From NCBI RefSeq assembly GCF_000372725.1, contig NW_005196900.1, positions 1 to 26,478 of the forward strand: a stretch of 26,478 nucleotides of DNA. Direction: 5' to 3'. This document shows, in pieces, positions 1 through 9,198 of this stretch. Numbering within the stretch: the stretch's first letter is position 1; each line of letters begins with the position of its first letter. The translations under genes and the position numbers were made by a program. Below the pieces are notes generated by a model, which did not search any database, was not told where the DNA came from, and worked only from the letters and a program-made list of their open reading frames with translations. This DNA comes from Emiliania huxleyi CCMP1516 (taxonomy: Eukaryota; Haptophyta; Isochrysidales; Noelaerhabdaceae).

Positions 1-106
1 TCTTCGCTACGACCTCTCTCAACTAAGGAATCAACTAAGGAATCCACTGGAGCAATCAACTAAGGGGTCTGGCAAGAGCACATGTCCGCATCTAGCTGCG
101 GCGGAC

Positions 107-1389
107 GAGTTCATGAGCATGAAGGCGAGCGGCACGCCGGTGGCGGAGCGCATCTGCTCCACCTGCAGCACGAGATTGCACGAGATTGCACGAGATTGCA
201 CGAGATTGCACGAGATGTGGCGGAGCGCATCTGCTCCACCTGCAGCACGAGAGAAGGGATGGCCGAGGTCTGGCGGAGGTCTAGCCGAGGTGTGGCCGAG
301 ATCTAGCCGAGGTGTGGCCGAGATCTAGCCGAGGTGTGGCCGAGGTGTGGCCGAGGTCTAGCCGAGGTCTGGCCGAGATCTAGCCGAGGTGTGGCCGAGA
401 TCTAGCGAGGTGTGGCCGAGATCTAGCCGAGGTGTGGCCGAGGTGTGCGCTGGCCTGCAGCGGGAGCGCGATCTCGTGCAATCTCGTGCGATCTCGTGCA
501 ATCTCGTGCACTCTGCAGCCTGCAGCGCGATGAAGTCGAGGAAGTTTCGCCCCTCCTTGAGGTCGAGTAGCGACTTGGCCTTCTCGAGGCCCATGCCGGT
601 GCCGAGGCCGCCTGTTGTGCGCAAGTGGACTGGGTCTACCAACCAGTACTACACACTCAGAATCATACTACGGCTGAGAACAGTGATACTACTGTGCGCA
701 AGTGGACTGGGTCTACCAACAAGCTACACACTCAGAATCATACTACGGCTGAGAGCAGTGAGACTACTGTTCAATGATAGCAGGGTCGCAGTGTCGTCGG
801 AGGGCGCCCGGGTCGCCCCGGGGCGGGGAGGTGGGTGGAGGGCGGGCACCACAGTTGTACTGAGAATGGGACCGATCATTGAACGGGTGGGAAGTCGAAT
901 ACGAGGCCGCCGTTCAGCTTGACCATCACCGTCGACTTGAGCAGCGCCGGGTCCTGCGGCGAGGTGTGGGGAGGTGTGGGGAGGTGTGGCGAGGTGTGGC
1001 GAGATATGGGGAGATGTGGGAGATATGGGGAGACTGGGAGATACGGGGAGAGAAATAGCAGGAGGCGGGTCCGGCAAGGCGGATGGTGGACGCTCTCGAG
1101 GCAAGGTGGAGGGTGGAGGTGCCTCGAGCGCGCGCTGCGGGCAGTGGCTGATTGGAGCGGCCCTCACAGCCACCACGGTGAGAGAGTGTGTGGCGCAGCA
1201 GGCGTCGGTCGGAGGCGTCGGCACCTCCGTGGTGAGCGAGGCGTAGTCGGGCAGCGACTCGACCGGCTGGATGCTCTCGCCCGGAATCATCAGGTTGGCG
1301 CCTGGGAGAGCGAGCGTGCGAGGGAATGAGCGGAGTTGCAGCGAGCGAGACAGGCGGGACAGCGGCCGGAGGGAGAGTTTGGCAAAGAG

Positions 1390-1432
<43 letters not shown>

Positions 1433-1668
1433 AAAGCGAGAGGCGACCCCGGAGATAAGTGAGGAGAGAGGAGCAGAGACGGAGAGGTCGTGCAGCAGCA
1501 ACAGTGAGTGGGTAGCAGGCACGCACCGCTGGTGAGCATCTTGAAGTTGTACTTGAAGGCGGCGATTGCGGCGTTCGAGAGGCCCTCGGCGCGCATCTTT
1601 TCCTCGTAGGCGGGCCACGAGGCGTCGAAGGGGCTTTCGCCGAAGAGGTACGAGTAAACAGCGCCCAT
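107..1668 (-). CDS. UGP: UDP-glucose pyrophosphorylase (UTP-glucose-1-phosphate uridylyltransferase), N-terminal part, 5 exons, continues past the left edge
   Basis: Makes UDP-glucose from UTP and glucose-1-phosphate in the cytosol. Modelled exons on the minus strand are 1668-1527, 1301-1225, 953-911, 611-520 and 162-107; phases agree at each junction. The product starts MGAVYSYLFGESPF. It contains KMRAEGLSNAAIAAFKYN, then PGESIQPVESLPDY, then DPALLKSTVMVKLN joined to GGLGTGMGLEKAKSLLDLKE, which is the family's nucleotide-binding loop with the Lys-containing KSLL segment. VPLAFMLMNS follows, as in plant and animal UGPases. The remaining two thirds lie off the window. Introns 1 and 2 have GT donors; introns 3 and 4 appear to use GC donors (AACG|GCGG and CAG|GCTG). 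The last donor (107|106) is the least certain. The gene is divergent from the hydrolase at 2111. Family identity is secure; exon ends are inferred. Confidence 0.9.
140..251. repeat. 35-bp direct repeat carrying the 5' end of UGPase exon 5
   Basis: Positions 140-174 and 217-251 are identical over 35 bp. They are separated by 42 bp of the 10-bp array. Each copy holds a polypyrimidine-AG acceptor (ctgcag on the minus strand) plus the first 23 bp of exon 5, so the intron carries two equivalent 3' splice sites. Only the 140-174 copy continues into conserved UGPase sequence. Confidence 0.9.
174..511. repeat. Satellite block inside UGPase intron 4
   Basis: Three short arrays follow one another: gattgcacga (10 bp, about four copies, 174-216), a purine-rich array of the unit ggccgagatctagccgaggt in variants (about 255-450), and cgatctcgtgca-type units (467-511). 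They lie wholly within the intron between UGPase exons 4 and 5. Related arrays occur in transporter introns at 15835-16059, 16833-16912 and 17125-17340. Confidence 0.9.
616..767. repeat. Tandem duplication (about 76 bp x 2) inside UGPase intron 3
   Basis: Copy 1 starts at 616 and copy 2 at 693, both with tgtgcgcaagtggactgggt. They differ by a few substitutions and one small indel. The pair fills half of the 299-bp intron 910-612. Confidence 0.9.
958..1045. repeat. Degenerate gaggtgtgg / gggagatat array in UGPase intron 2
   Basis: Purine-rich 9-10 bp units repeat immediately upstream (in transcript terms) of the acceptor of exon 3. On the minus strand this is a pyrimidine-rich stretch and may act as the polypyrimidine tract. 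Confidence 0.7.
1393..1431. repeat. (GA)n microsatellite in UGPase intron 1
   Basis: About 19 uninterrupted GA dinucleotides lie in the intron between exons 1 and 2. On the transcribed strand this is (CT)n. Similar (CT)n tracts occur at 13475-13527 and 14999-15034. Confidence 0.95.
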
Positions 1669-2110
1669 GGGAGCTCAGAGTGTGGAGAATCCCGCGAGGC
1701 GCTATGAGGAATCGGGCTTTGGGCGCCAGGAGATGCCGGCACAGCGCTTTGCAGGAAAATTCTTTTTTACAAACCCGAAAAATCGCTACGTTCCCGCCGG
1801 GGAAGTTTCCCGGCACACTGCAGGTGTGGCTTGTCACCCGCCGCGCCCTCGCCCGGCCGCCTCACTTGCGAAGAAAAATCGGGGAACTACAAGAGGTTCG
1901 TCCTCGCGGGAGTCGCTTAGGCGGCTCCCGTGGTGTTGTGTTAGTGGAAGTGCGCACCAGTCCCGTGCCTAGTGGCGAGAAGAGTGATGGTAAAATTCTT
2001 CCGTGTCAAATTCTTCCGTGTCGTGAAACTCGGCCGTCCCTCGCAATCGTGTCAATCAGACGCCTCGTGGCTTGCCCTTCTACCCTGTTCTACCACTGTT
2101 GCCTATCGCT
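1669..2110. promoter_or_regulatory. Shared upstream region of the divergent UGPase and alpha/beta hydrolase genes
   Basis: This 442-bp interval lies between two start codons facing away from each other and must contain both promoters. Visible structure: a short hairpin, cgggagtcgc / gcggctcccg, around 1907-1930, and two adjacent copies of aaattcttccgtgtc at 1993-2007 and 2008-2022, about 90 bp before the hydrolase ATG. No clear TATA box is seen. The regulatory role is inferred from position only. Confidence 0.5.
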
Positions 2111-4235
2111 ATGTCTTCCGCGGTGGGGTACTCCGCCATCGAAGCAGCTCCGAACCGTCGCCTCCAGCTCTTGCAGCAGCTAACTGCTGCCGCCGCCCTC
2201 CTCCTCCTCGGCGTTGCACTGGATCGGACACTCTTTTGGGGCCCACCGAGGCGGGCCCTCCGACCTCTTCCTCCCAAAGCTCCCCTCATTGCCACTCTCC
2301 ATTGCTCTCCTCCCCTCCCTCGGCAGCCTAGTTGTGTGGCCCGAAGACTACATGCCAAAGTGCCGGGACGGCGAGGCGCTCCGAGTGCCGCTGGAGAAGG
2401 CGTGCGCACGCGTTGAGGCGGCGGCCGGCAAAGAAGCGGGCGCGCGGAGGCGCCTTACCGGCGTCGCCACCGCCTACTCGTGTCTGCCTCACTACCGCAT
2501 CCCAGTCACGGGCACCGACGGCCGAGTCACGTTTCCGTATCACTCGGAGACGCTGCTGTCGGAGGGTGACGAGCGCGCGACGATGGCGCTTGTCGTGCTG
2601 CATGGCGCCTACCGCGATGCCGACAGCTACTTCTGTGCCATGTGTGGCGGCCGGCCCTCGTCGACTGAGCGCCACAGCCCCGGCGCTCACACCGGCCTGT
2701 GGTGAAAGGTATGACATCCAGCATGAGCAAGGCTACCGCAGTGCGGGCGAGGTGCGCGCATCGCCCAGTGGGAGGGGCTGGGAGGGAGCGGGCTCTTCAT
2801 CACCCAAGACCAGCAGGTGCTCGTCCTCGCGCCGGATTTCAACTATCGGAAAGACTTTGGCGTCAAGCCCGGCATCGCCCATCGCACCACTCCGCCCGCG
2901 GATTGCCTGCCCACCACCACAACCCATGGTGACCCTGCAGGCGACGCCTTCTGGAACACTTCTCGGCCGAGCGGCGATTGGCGCGCGGGCGCGCCCTCGT
3001 CGCCGGAGAGCGGGCATGGCAGGACAGTCTCGTCATTTGCGGCGGGCCAGCCCGCCTCTCGCTGGAACTGCCAAACAGACCATTCACTGGTCTCGCCTCT
3101 TGGGCAGGTGATGGACACCTTCGTCAAGCTGCTGAGCGACGAGCGGCTCTTTCCAAAGCTGGAGGCCATTACTCTGCTCGGCCATTCCGCGGGAGGCCAG
3201 TTCGTGCAGCGTTACGCGCTCATGACCGTCCTCCCCACGGCGCCCCGTGCGGGGCTTTCCGTGCGCTACGTCATCGCGAACCCATCGTCGTTCGCCTACC
3301 TGGACGCTTCACGGCCAGTCTACTCATGCGGCAAGTATGCCGCCCATTCTGGCGTAGCGCCGCTACCGCCCTCCACAGCCGCACGCTCCTCGGAGCCTCG
3401 TAGGTGCCTTTGCAACTACCGCGGCTGCACCTGCTCCGACTCCTGCTCGCCCACCGCTGCCATACGCGAAGGAGCCCTCCCCTTCAAGGCGCCCGGCCCG
3501 AGGCGCCCATGACGCCGCCCCATCCCCAGGTGCGCGCGTGCGTGGAGTGCGTGCCTCTCCCACGCTCCAGGTGCCGCACCGGGGATTCTCCGCCGACGAG
3601 CCTGGAGCCTTTGTTTGCGGCGACGAAGCGTACAACGCGTGGCCGTACGGATTGGATGGCTGGGTGGGGGGTGCCACGGTCAATCAGTCAATCGCCATCT
3701 ACCCCGAGCGCGACGTCTCGTACCTCAACGGCCAGAACGATACCTGCAACGACGGTCTGCCAGAGTGTGACTCCGAGTGCTGGCAGAGGGATAACGAGGA
3801 GTCGCCGTGCTTCCGCAACCGGATGGACACGCGCTGCCCGGCGATGCTCACCGGGCCGTGGAGAAGGGCGCGCGGCGCGGCCTACATGGCCTTCCTGCGC
3901 AAGTTTTACGGCGCCCCGAGTTTGCATCGCCCGCAGCTCTGCTCGCCCTGCCCTCCGCACGGTGCTAGCCATGTCGTGCTATAGGCCGGCCCATTCACCG
4001 GCACTACGTGGTCCCCGGCGCCGGCCACGACGCGATGGCCGTCTTCGAGTCGGCGGCGGCGCTCTCACGGGTCTTTGGCAGCGGTGGCAACGGGAGCGGC
4101 AGAGAGGAGATATTGGAAGCCCGGGCGCTGTCTGGGCCGCGCGTGCGGCGCCGCTACCCAAAGATAGCGGCGGCGCTCGCCTCGGAGCCGGGCGATGATC
4201 TTGAGGAGGAGCTTGAGAGGGGGATGGAAAGGTGA
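2111..4235 (+). CDS. Alpha/beta hydrolase (esterase-like), 8 exons
   Basis: Modelled exons are 2111-2250, 2327-2636, 2722-2751, 2817-2871, 2941-3038, 3108-3317, 3571-3910 and 3985-4235, giving about 477 residues. The N-terminus has a hydrophobic stretch (LTAAAALLLLGVAL, residues about 26-39), suggesting a signal anchor. ALVVLHGAYRDADSYFC carries the HG oxyanion-type strand. VLVLAPDF and LLGHSAGGQFVQRY (nucleophile Ser at 3186-3188) follow, then NPSSFAYLDASRP and AYNAWPYGLD. VPGAGHDAMAVF near the C-terminus supplies the catalytic His (4026-4028). The exon 7/8 join reads KFYGRPIHRHYVVPG. Exon 7 has many Cys, fitting a secreted or lumenal protein. Five of the seven introns (48-85 nt except intron 6) use GC donors in this model. 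The exon 2/3 junction is the least certain: an alternative joins near 2659 to 2709. The substrate cannot be told. Confidence 0.82.
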
Positions 4236-4719
4236 CGCATGGGGGCGTATTTCTTCTTCCTGAGACCGCTTGATTGGGACTGTGCAGGGTGCACACACAC
4301 AGACGCGTGTGCGCGCGCATATACAACTAAACAAATGAGTCACACAAACAACCCACGGGCACACACCGACACACCTTCTCCAGATTCTTGCATTCTTCTC
4401 TCTCCAGGAACCTTGTGGTTCAAGCAATCTCCATGCATCATCCATCCATCTTCCACCTCCCGCACACACCCGACGCCCCCGCGCGCGCCCCACCCCTGCC
4501 GGGAGAAAGGGGAGTTTGGGACGGCGACAGGCGAGACACCTCGCACTCCATGTGTGCGAGAACGCAGCGAGGAATTAAAGCAGACTTTTTGTTCGTGGGC
4601 GGGGACGTGTTCGCCGGACACGAGAGACAGCAGAGCACGGAGCACCGACCACCTCTCACATCTTCAAACCGCGGTCACATCCGCGATCATCGTACAACGG
4701 GTCAGAGGACTGGAAGCGA
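4236..4719. other. Intergenic 3'-3' region between convergent genes
   Basis: This stretch lies between the stop codons of two convergent genes. It holds CA-rich low-complexity sequence (4290-4380) and one copy of a dispersed element (4495-4571). I see no reading frame with coding character, and no canonical AATAAA signal was found. Confidence 0.6.
4495..4571 (-). repeat. Dispersed element, copy 1 (downstream of the 2OG oxygenase)
   Basis: Read on the minus strand this contains ctgcgttctcgca, then catggagtgcgaggt, then a pyrimidine stretch ending in a ggggtgggg motif. The same order of blocks is found on the plus strand at 8898-8990. Each copy lies just past the 3' end of an intronless gene, in the sense orientation of that gene. 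Confidence 0.7.
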
Positions 4720-5793
4720 TCACACGTCACTCTGCTGGTTGGTGGCGGTGGCGCGCTCGACGATGTAGGCCTCTGCCAAGATGGGCTCCCACTTGGGCAC
4801 CTCGTGGGGGACCACCTGCCTTGGGTCGATGTTCGCATCCACATTGCAGTTAAAGAAGAAGGCGATGGACGTGCGCGAGGCCTCTGCCGTGGCGGGTTTG
4901 AGCAATCGGTGGGGAGAGGAGCGGAAGTGGCCGTTGGTCCACCGTTGGAGCATGTCGCCGACGTTGACGAGGAGGGTGTCGCTGCCCGCACGGTTGGCGG
5001 GCAGCCATGCGCCGTCTGCGGCGCACACCTCGAGCCCTCCGACCTCATCCTGGGTCAGGAGGGTGAGCGCTCCCCAGTCGCAGTGGGCGCCGAGGCCGAT
5101 AGCCTCCGCATAGCGTGCGTCCTCCACTGGCGGGTAGTAGAGCAGGCGCAGCTTGGTCATCGGGTCACTCGTGTCGCGGAGGAAGAAGTCGGGTGGCTTG
5201 CCAAGCGCGATCGCCCAGCCGCGCATGAGAGCCACCGACACGCGCCAGCACTCGTCGTGATACTGTACCAGCGGGTCACGAAAGTACGCGCCGAGGCTCG
5301 TCGGCCACAGGGCTGCGAGCTCGCCGGGCTTTGCGCCCGGCGGCAGCTGTGAGGTCGCTGGTCGACCGAGGATGTACGACTCCTTGAGATCACCCATTGT
5401 CTGCTCGCCATCAATGCCCTCGCCGAGGCGGCTCTCGTCAAGCTTCTGCGCACCGCTGGGCTCCCATCCCGTTCCCTCGCCAGCATCTGGATCGGCTCGC
5501 ACAAGCAGCTTGTGCTCCAGCGGAAGATGGAAAAAGTCGCCACACGCACGCATGGCGCCAGAAATGCAGGATGGCGCGATGCCGTGCCCCGAGATGTGGA
5601 AAAAGCCATATTCACGGCTGGCAGAATCGAGGCTGCGAGCGGTCGTCTCTTCGTGGGCCGACGCCACAGCTGATGCACTGGCGCTTCCCGACACGAGCGG
5701 CTCGATGTCGATCACCGGCAGCGCACGCTTCGCACTGCTCATGCATCTGCCGGGCAGCGTGCTGCACATTCGGCCGAGAAGCCGTCCTCGCAT
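4720..5793 (-). CDS. 2-oxoglutarate/Fe(II)-dependent oxygenase (isopenicillin N synthase-like fold)
   Basis: Intronless, 357 residues from the ATG at 5793. The N-terminus is Arg-rich, Ser-containing and free of acidic residues (MRGRLLGRMCSTLPGRC), which could be a mitochondrial or plastid transit peptide. ALPVIDIEPL (24-33) and REYGFFHISGHGI (60-72) are the typical DIOX_N segment. The catalytic domain shows LRLLYYPP (215-222), the iron ligands H237 and D239 in GAHCDWG, the distal ligand H295 in SSPHRLL, and the 2-oxoglutarate-binding R307-x-S309 in RTSIAFFF. All key residues are present, so the enzyme should be active. The frame stays open to 6375, and an in-frame ATG at 5943 is an alternative start; I chose 5793 because conservation and the targeting-like sequence begin there. 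Family members hydroxylate or desaturate diverse metabolites; the substrate is unknown. Divergent from the gene at 6339. Confidence 0.92.
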   Translation of the reverse strand: MRGRLLGRMCSTLPGRCMSSAKRALPVIDIEPLVSGSASASAVASAHEETTARSLDSASREYGFFHISGHGIAPSCISGAMRACGDFFHLPLEHKLLVRADPDAGEGTGWEPSGAQKLDESRLGEGIDGEQTMGDLKESYILGRPATSQLPPGAKPGELAALWPTSLGAYFRDPLVQYHDECWRVSVALMRGWAIALGKPPDFFLRDTSDPMTKLRLLYYPPVEDARYAEAIGLGAHCDWGALTLLTQDEVGGLEVCAADGAWLPANRAGSDTLLVNVGDMLQRWTNGHFRSSPHRLLKPATAEASRTSIAFFFNCNVDANIDPRQVVPHEVPKWEPILAEAYIVERATATNQQSDV

Positions 5794-6338
5794 GTTCGCC
5801 TTGTGGGCGTGATGGTGGCTCGGCGCCGATGAAGTACGCGCTCGCGAGTGGCTGTCTCGTGTGTCTCTGTCGCGAAGCGATCGAGGCTCTCCGACAACTG
5901 TGTCCCTCTGCACCCCAGAAACCTCGATAGGCGAGTCAGTCATTGGACTTCTAGGTATATTGTTGGACTTGCTGTTGTTGTTCGTGTAAAACCAGCCGAA
6001 AAAGGGAATGTACGTAAGAGCTACATACACTGAAAAACCACAGGGCTGGTCCCTTTGTTTTTTGCAAACTCGCGCCGGGTCGTTCGTCCTCGAGGAGCTC
6101 CTTCGATTCTGGCGAGTAGAGGCCCCGCCCACCCAGGGTACCCCTCGCCGGGGCTCTGCTCCAAGAGACCTCGGGAGTGCGAGCGGTGCCTCTACTCGCC
6201 AGCAAAGATTGCCTGTCGTGCGAAAAAAGAAATATCGCGGCCTCGGCCGTCCGCCAGCGGTCGTCCTCGAGGAGCTCTGGTCGCAGCGATCGCAGCTGAG
6301 AGATCTGCCGCGTCTCCCGCATATCGATCGCAGCCAAC
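5794..6338. promoter_or_regulatory. Bidirectional promoter region between the oxygenase and the S15-type hydrolase
   Basis: This 545-bp interval separates two head-to-head intronless genes. It contains an AT-richer stretch (5940-6060) unlike its surroundings and a nested repeat structure at 6084-6277. The promoter role is inferred from gene orientation. Confidence 0.5.
6084..6277. repeat. Nested direct and inverted repeats in the bidirectional promoter
   Basis: ctggcgagtagaggc at 6109-6123 is the exact reverse complement of gcctctactcgccag at 6188-6202, with 64 bp between. Outside these arms, tcgtcctcgaggagctc occurs near 6084-6100 and again near 6261-6277 in direct orientation; its core cctcgagg is itself palindromic. 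The structure could be a small non-autonomous insertion with flanking duplication, or paired regulator sites. Confidence 0.8.
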
Positions 6339-8555
6339 ATGGCTCTCCAGGCGCTCTGCGGGCTTGTGTCTGCACTTCCAGCTCCGCTTCCTGCCGTTGC
6401 CGAGCCCTTGTGGCAAGCCGCCAGGGACGCTGAGACTGAGATGGACCACGACCATCAGAATGCGCGCATCACGAAGTTTGCAAAGGACCATCAGTACATT
6501 GCCGACAGCATGCAGAACGACCCGGACCTTCATGCCCTCTGGATGAACGGCGTGGCAGCGGTAGCAGACAGCTGGCAGGCCGAGCGTTCAGCCACCGACA
6601 CGGTGTCCGACGAGACGGCGGACGCCTCCTCCAAGGTGGTGCCAGGTCCCATCAAGGCGATAGCCGCGTCGACGGTACACCTCCTTTTTGAGACGCCCGA
6701 GGCCTTCGCCTGGGAGCGGGCGCAAGCGTCGGCAATGTCAGTCGCGCAGGCTCTCAAGATCGGCGACCTGGAATACGCCGGCCCCCTCCCTGTCCGCTGG
6801 CGGCACCACAGCCTGCCTCGCGAGGAGGGTGTGGTGCTCAAGCTGACGGCGGCAATACCGGACGCGCCGCCACCGGAAGGCTCGGACGGCTACCCCGTGA
6901 TCGTCTTTCCAAACGCCTTCTCTCTCACAGTCTTCATGTTCTCGTTCAAGCAGCACGAGTGGGCGACCAAGGGCTTCATCGGTGTCTCATACCTCTCGAG
7001 GGGGTGGTACGAGGCGGGCGGGTACCCCGACATGGGCGGCCCGCTCGACATGGATGACGCCTCCGCCGTCATCGACATGGTGGAGGCGCACGCTTCCGAG
7101 TGGGGCGCCGACCCCAGCGCTCTCGCCTTTGCCGGGCTCAGCTACAGCGCGGGGCTCGCCGTCCTCGCCGCGGCGCACGACGCGCGAATCAAGGCGGTCG
7201 CCAGCCTCTGCGGCTGGGGCAACCTGACCAACGTCGTCGACCCGCAGGGCGCGCCAAATCGCTTTTACATCGAGGGGATCAAGCTGCTCGCGGACATTGG
7301 TGCTTCGCGCCTGCCGGCGGAGCAGATCGAGCTGCTGGACATCTCCATCCACCATGCCAGGTCGAGGGAGGACTGGAACAGGGACGCGCCCCGACTCATG
7401 AGCTACGTCGACCAGCGGTCGATCGAGCGCTTCCCAAAAAAGCTCTGCCGAAGAGGCACGCCCGTCTTCCTCGCTCTCAACGCCGACGATGGGCTGCTAA
7501 CCTCGGACGCAGGACTGCAGACTCGGCAGTTCCTCCACGGCGCCGGATGCCGCGTCTTCACCATGGTGGACGAGGGCGAGCACGCCTTCTCCGCCTTCCC
7601 GAACCTGATGATCCCGTCGACGATGCTCACGGCGTTCCCCGTCAACGAGTGGCTGATCAAGGGGATGGGCTACCGGCAGCCGCTGTGGCAGCGCACGTTC
7701 GACTTCTTTGACACCTTCCTTCGCGGCGCGCATGGCCGATTCGAGGAGGAGGCGCCCATCCAGTTCCAGCTTCGCTCTTCAAAGACGGGCGTGGGCATGT
7801 ACTTTGCGGAGCCAACCTACCTCGGCTTCGAGGAGTGGCCGCCAAGGCGGTCGGTGGTCACGCCCACGGCCTTCGCGATGACCGACTCGGGCGGGCTCAT
7901 CGGCAGCGTCGAGGGCGTCGCTCATCGGCAGCGCGCCCCCGGCCTGTGCGACACCTCGATCGCCTTTGGGACCGCGTCAGGCATCAACCCCGGGGTGCCA
8001 ATCCTCGGCACGGTGCTCAAGACCACCGGCGGCGTCCAGTCCCGCACCTTCCTCGACAAGGTGAACCGGACGGCGGCGGCCATCTACCGCACGCCACCGC
8101 TCGAGCGCGGCGCCACCATCTGCGGGCTGCCGAACGCGAGCCTGTCCGTGCTCCCTTCGCGCGCCGGGCGCCCCCCCCACTCCCCGGGCGACCCTCCAGA
8201 GAGCTTGCCGCGTTTCCAGGTCCACACAGTGCTGTTTGACATCGAGGAGGACGGGAACAGCGCCAAGCTGCTCACGTCTGGCGTGCGCAACGTCTGGATG
8301 CCCGGCGTCGCAGGCCTGAATGGCGGCTGGGCGGGCCCTGGCACCGAGCTCACGGTGGGCATGCACGCTCTCTGCGTCGAGGTGCCCGCCGGTCATGCGA
8401 TCGGCTTGGGCGTCGACCTGTTCAACGTCTACTACACGCCCGCGAGCACGGACCCGGCCCTTCGGCTCGGCCTCTCGTGCGATGCCCGCAGTCGCCTCGC
8501 CCTGCCAGTGGTCAACAGCGGCGACGGTGCCCCTCAGACCCACACGCTTCTGTGA
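6339..8555 (+). CDS. S15 / CocE-like alpha/beta hydrolase with C-terminal beta-sandwich (X-Pro dipeptidyl-peptidase family)
   Basis: Intronless, 738 residues. A helical N-terminal extension (1-150) is followed by an alpha/beta hydrolase domain. It has YPVIVFPNAFSL (185-196), SYLSRGWYEAGG (217-228), and the nucleophile elbow AFAGLSYSAGLAVLAAAHD with Ser268 in GLSY. It continues with VASLCGWGNL (287-296), the acid-residue loop LALNADDGLLTSD (378-390; D383 or D384), and the catalytic His415 in DEGEHAF. Residues about 450-735 resemble the PepX C-terminal jelly roll (VHTVLFDIEEDG, LTVGMHALCVEVPAGHAIGLGVDLF). This order is that of S15 peptidases and CocE-type esterases or acylases; cleavage of X-Pro peptides versus ester hydrolysis cannot be decided. 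The segment about 420-500, where S15 enzymes carry their insertions, is short. The ATG at 6339 has no in-frame upstream competitor close by. Confidence 0.88.
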   Translation: MALQALCGLVSALPAPLPAVAEPLWQAARDAETEMDHDHQNARITKFAKDHQYIADSMQNDPDLHALWMNGVAAVADSWQAERSATDTVSDETADASSKVVPGPIKAIAASTVHLLFETPEAFAWERAQASAMSVAQALKIGDLEYAGPLPVRWRHHSLPREEGVVLKLTAAIPDAPPPEGSDGYPVIVFPNAFSLTVFMFSFKQHEWATKGFIGVSYLSRGWYEAGGYPDMGGPLDMDDASAVIDMVEAHASEWGADPSALAFAGLSYSAGLAVLAAAHDARIKAVASLCGWGNLTNVVDPQGAPNRFYIEGIKLLADIGASRLPAEQIELLDISIHHARSREDWNRDAPRLMSYVDQRSIERFPKKLCRRGTPVFLALNADDGLLTSDAGLQTRQFLHGAGCRVFTMVDEGEHAFSAFPNLMIPSTMLTAFPVNEWLIKGMGYRQPLWQRTFDFFDTFLRGAHGRFEEEAPIQFQLRSSKTGVGMYFAEPTYLGFEEWPPRRSVVTPTAFAMTDSGGLIGSVEGVAHRQRAPGLCDTSIAFGTASGINPGVPILGTVLKTTGGVQSRTFLDKVNRTAAAIYRTPPLERGATICGLPNASLSVLPSRAGRPPHSPGDPPESLPRFQVHTVLFDIEEDGNSAKLLTSGVRNVWMPGVAGLNGGWAGPGTELTVGMHALCVEVPAGHAIGLGVDLFNVYYTPASTDPALRLGLSCDARSRLALPVVNSGDGAPQTHTLL

Positions 8556-8897
8556 GAACCCCGGTGGCTCTGAGGTCTCATTCGAGTGAGGGCGCATGGA
8601 TTGTGCATGACCGCATGTGCATTAGTGAGGCATGTAGGGGTCTATTTACTTCGCTAGGAAGGCAGGTGTGCTAGGGCGAGTTTTCCTACTAGAGATGGAC
8701 ATGTGCATGTGCATGTATGTGTAGTGTTTCCAAGTTTTGTCGTTGTGTCTTTTAGAGAGGTGTAGGTAGGGTACGGGCTCTCGGCGAGGCGGACGGGGGT
8801 TGGGAGCGAGGGGGCGAAAGTGCTCACGCAGTGCGGTATAGAAGGTGAGCTCGGGGCGCGTGAGCCGGACTTGTGAGCCGGACGGCATTTCTCTCTC

Positions 8898-8990
8898 TGC
8901 GTTCTCGCACATGGAGTGCGAGGTATCTATCTCGACTTTCCTCCCCAATCTGTCACTCCCCTGTCTCCCAGCCGGGGTGGGGAAAAGGGG
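8898..8990 (+). repeat. Dispersed element, copy 2 (downstream of the S15-type hydrolase)
   Basis: Contains ctgcgttctcgcacatgg, gagtgcgaggt, a pyrimidine-rich middle with ctcccctgtctccc, and ggggtgggg. It matches the reverse complement of 4495-4571 block by block, with diverged spacers. Confidence 0.7.
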
Positions 8991-9068
8991 GCGGCGGGTG
9001 TGCGGGATGTCTGTCTGTGGGGGCCCGAGAGCGATGTCCGTGTGTCCGCCTTGCGTTTGTTTCATAAC

Positions 9069-9198
9069 ACATCGAAGCTAGCTCAAAAAGAACTCGGGGT
9101 GGGGCGCGCGCGGGGGCGGCGGGTGAGCGGGATGCCTGTGGGCCCGAGAGCGATGTGCGTGTGTCGTCCTTGCATTTTTTTGAGCTAGACTTCGATGT
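9069..9198. repeat. Near-perfect inverted repeat, 21/22-nt arms
   Basis: acatcgaagctagctcaaaa(a) at 9069-9089 is matched by tttttgagctagacttcgat(gt) at 9177-9198 on the opposite strand, with a single inserted base. A diverged third copy of the arm (ttcgaaggctggctcaaaa) lies at about 9514-9532. The spacer holds one of the two tandem GC-rich blocks. Confidence 0.85.

Noticed and set aside
358..642. 94-codon minus-strand frame taken as a complete gene
   Set aside because: Only its GGLGTGMGLEKAKSLLDLKE part is coding (UGPase exon 4). The start lies in intron 3 and the tail is satellite.
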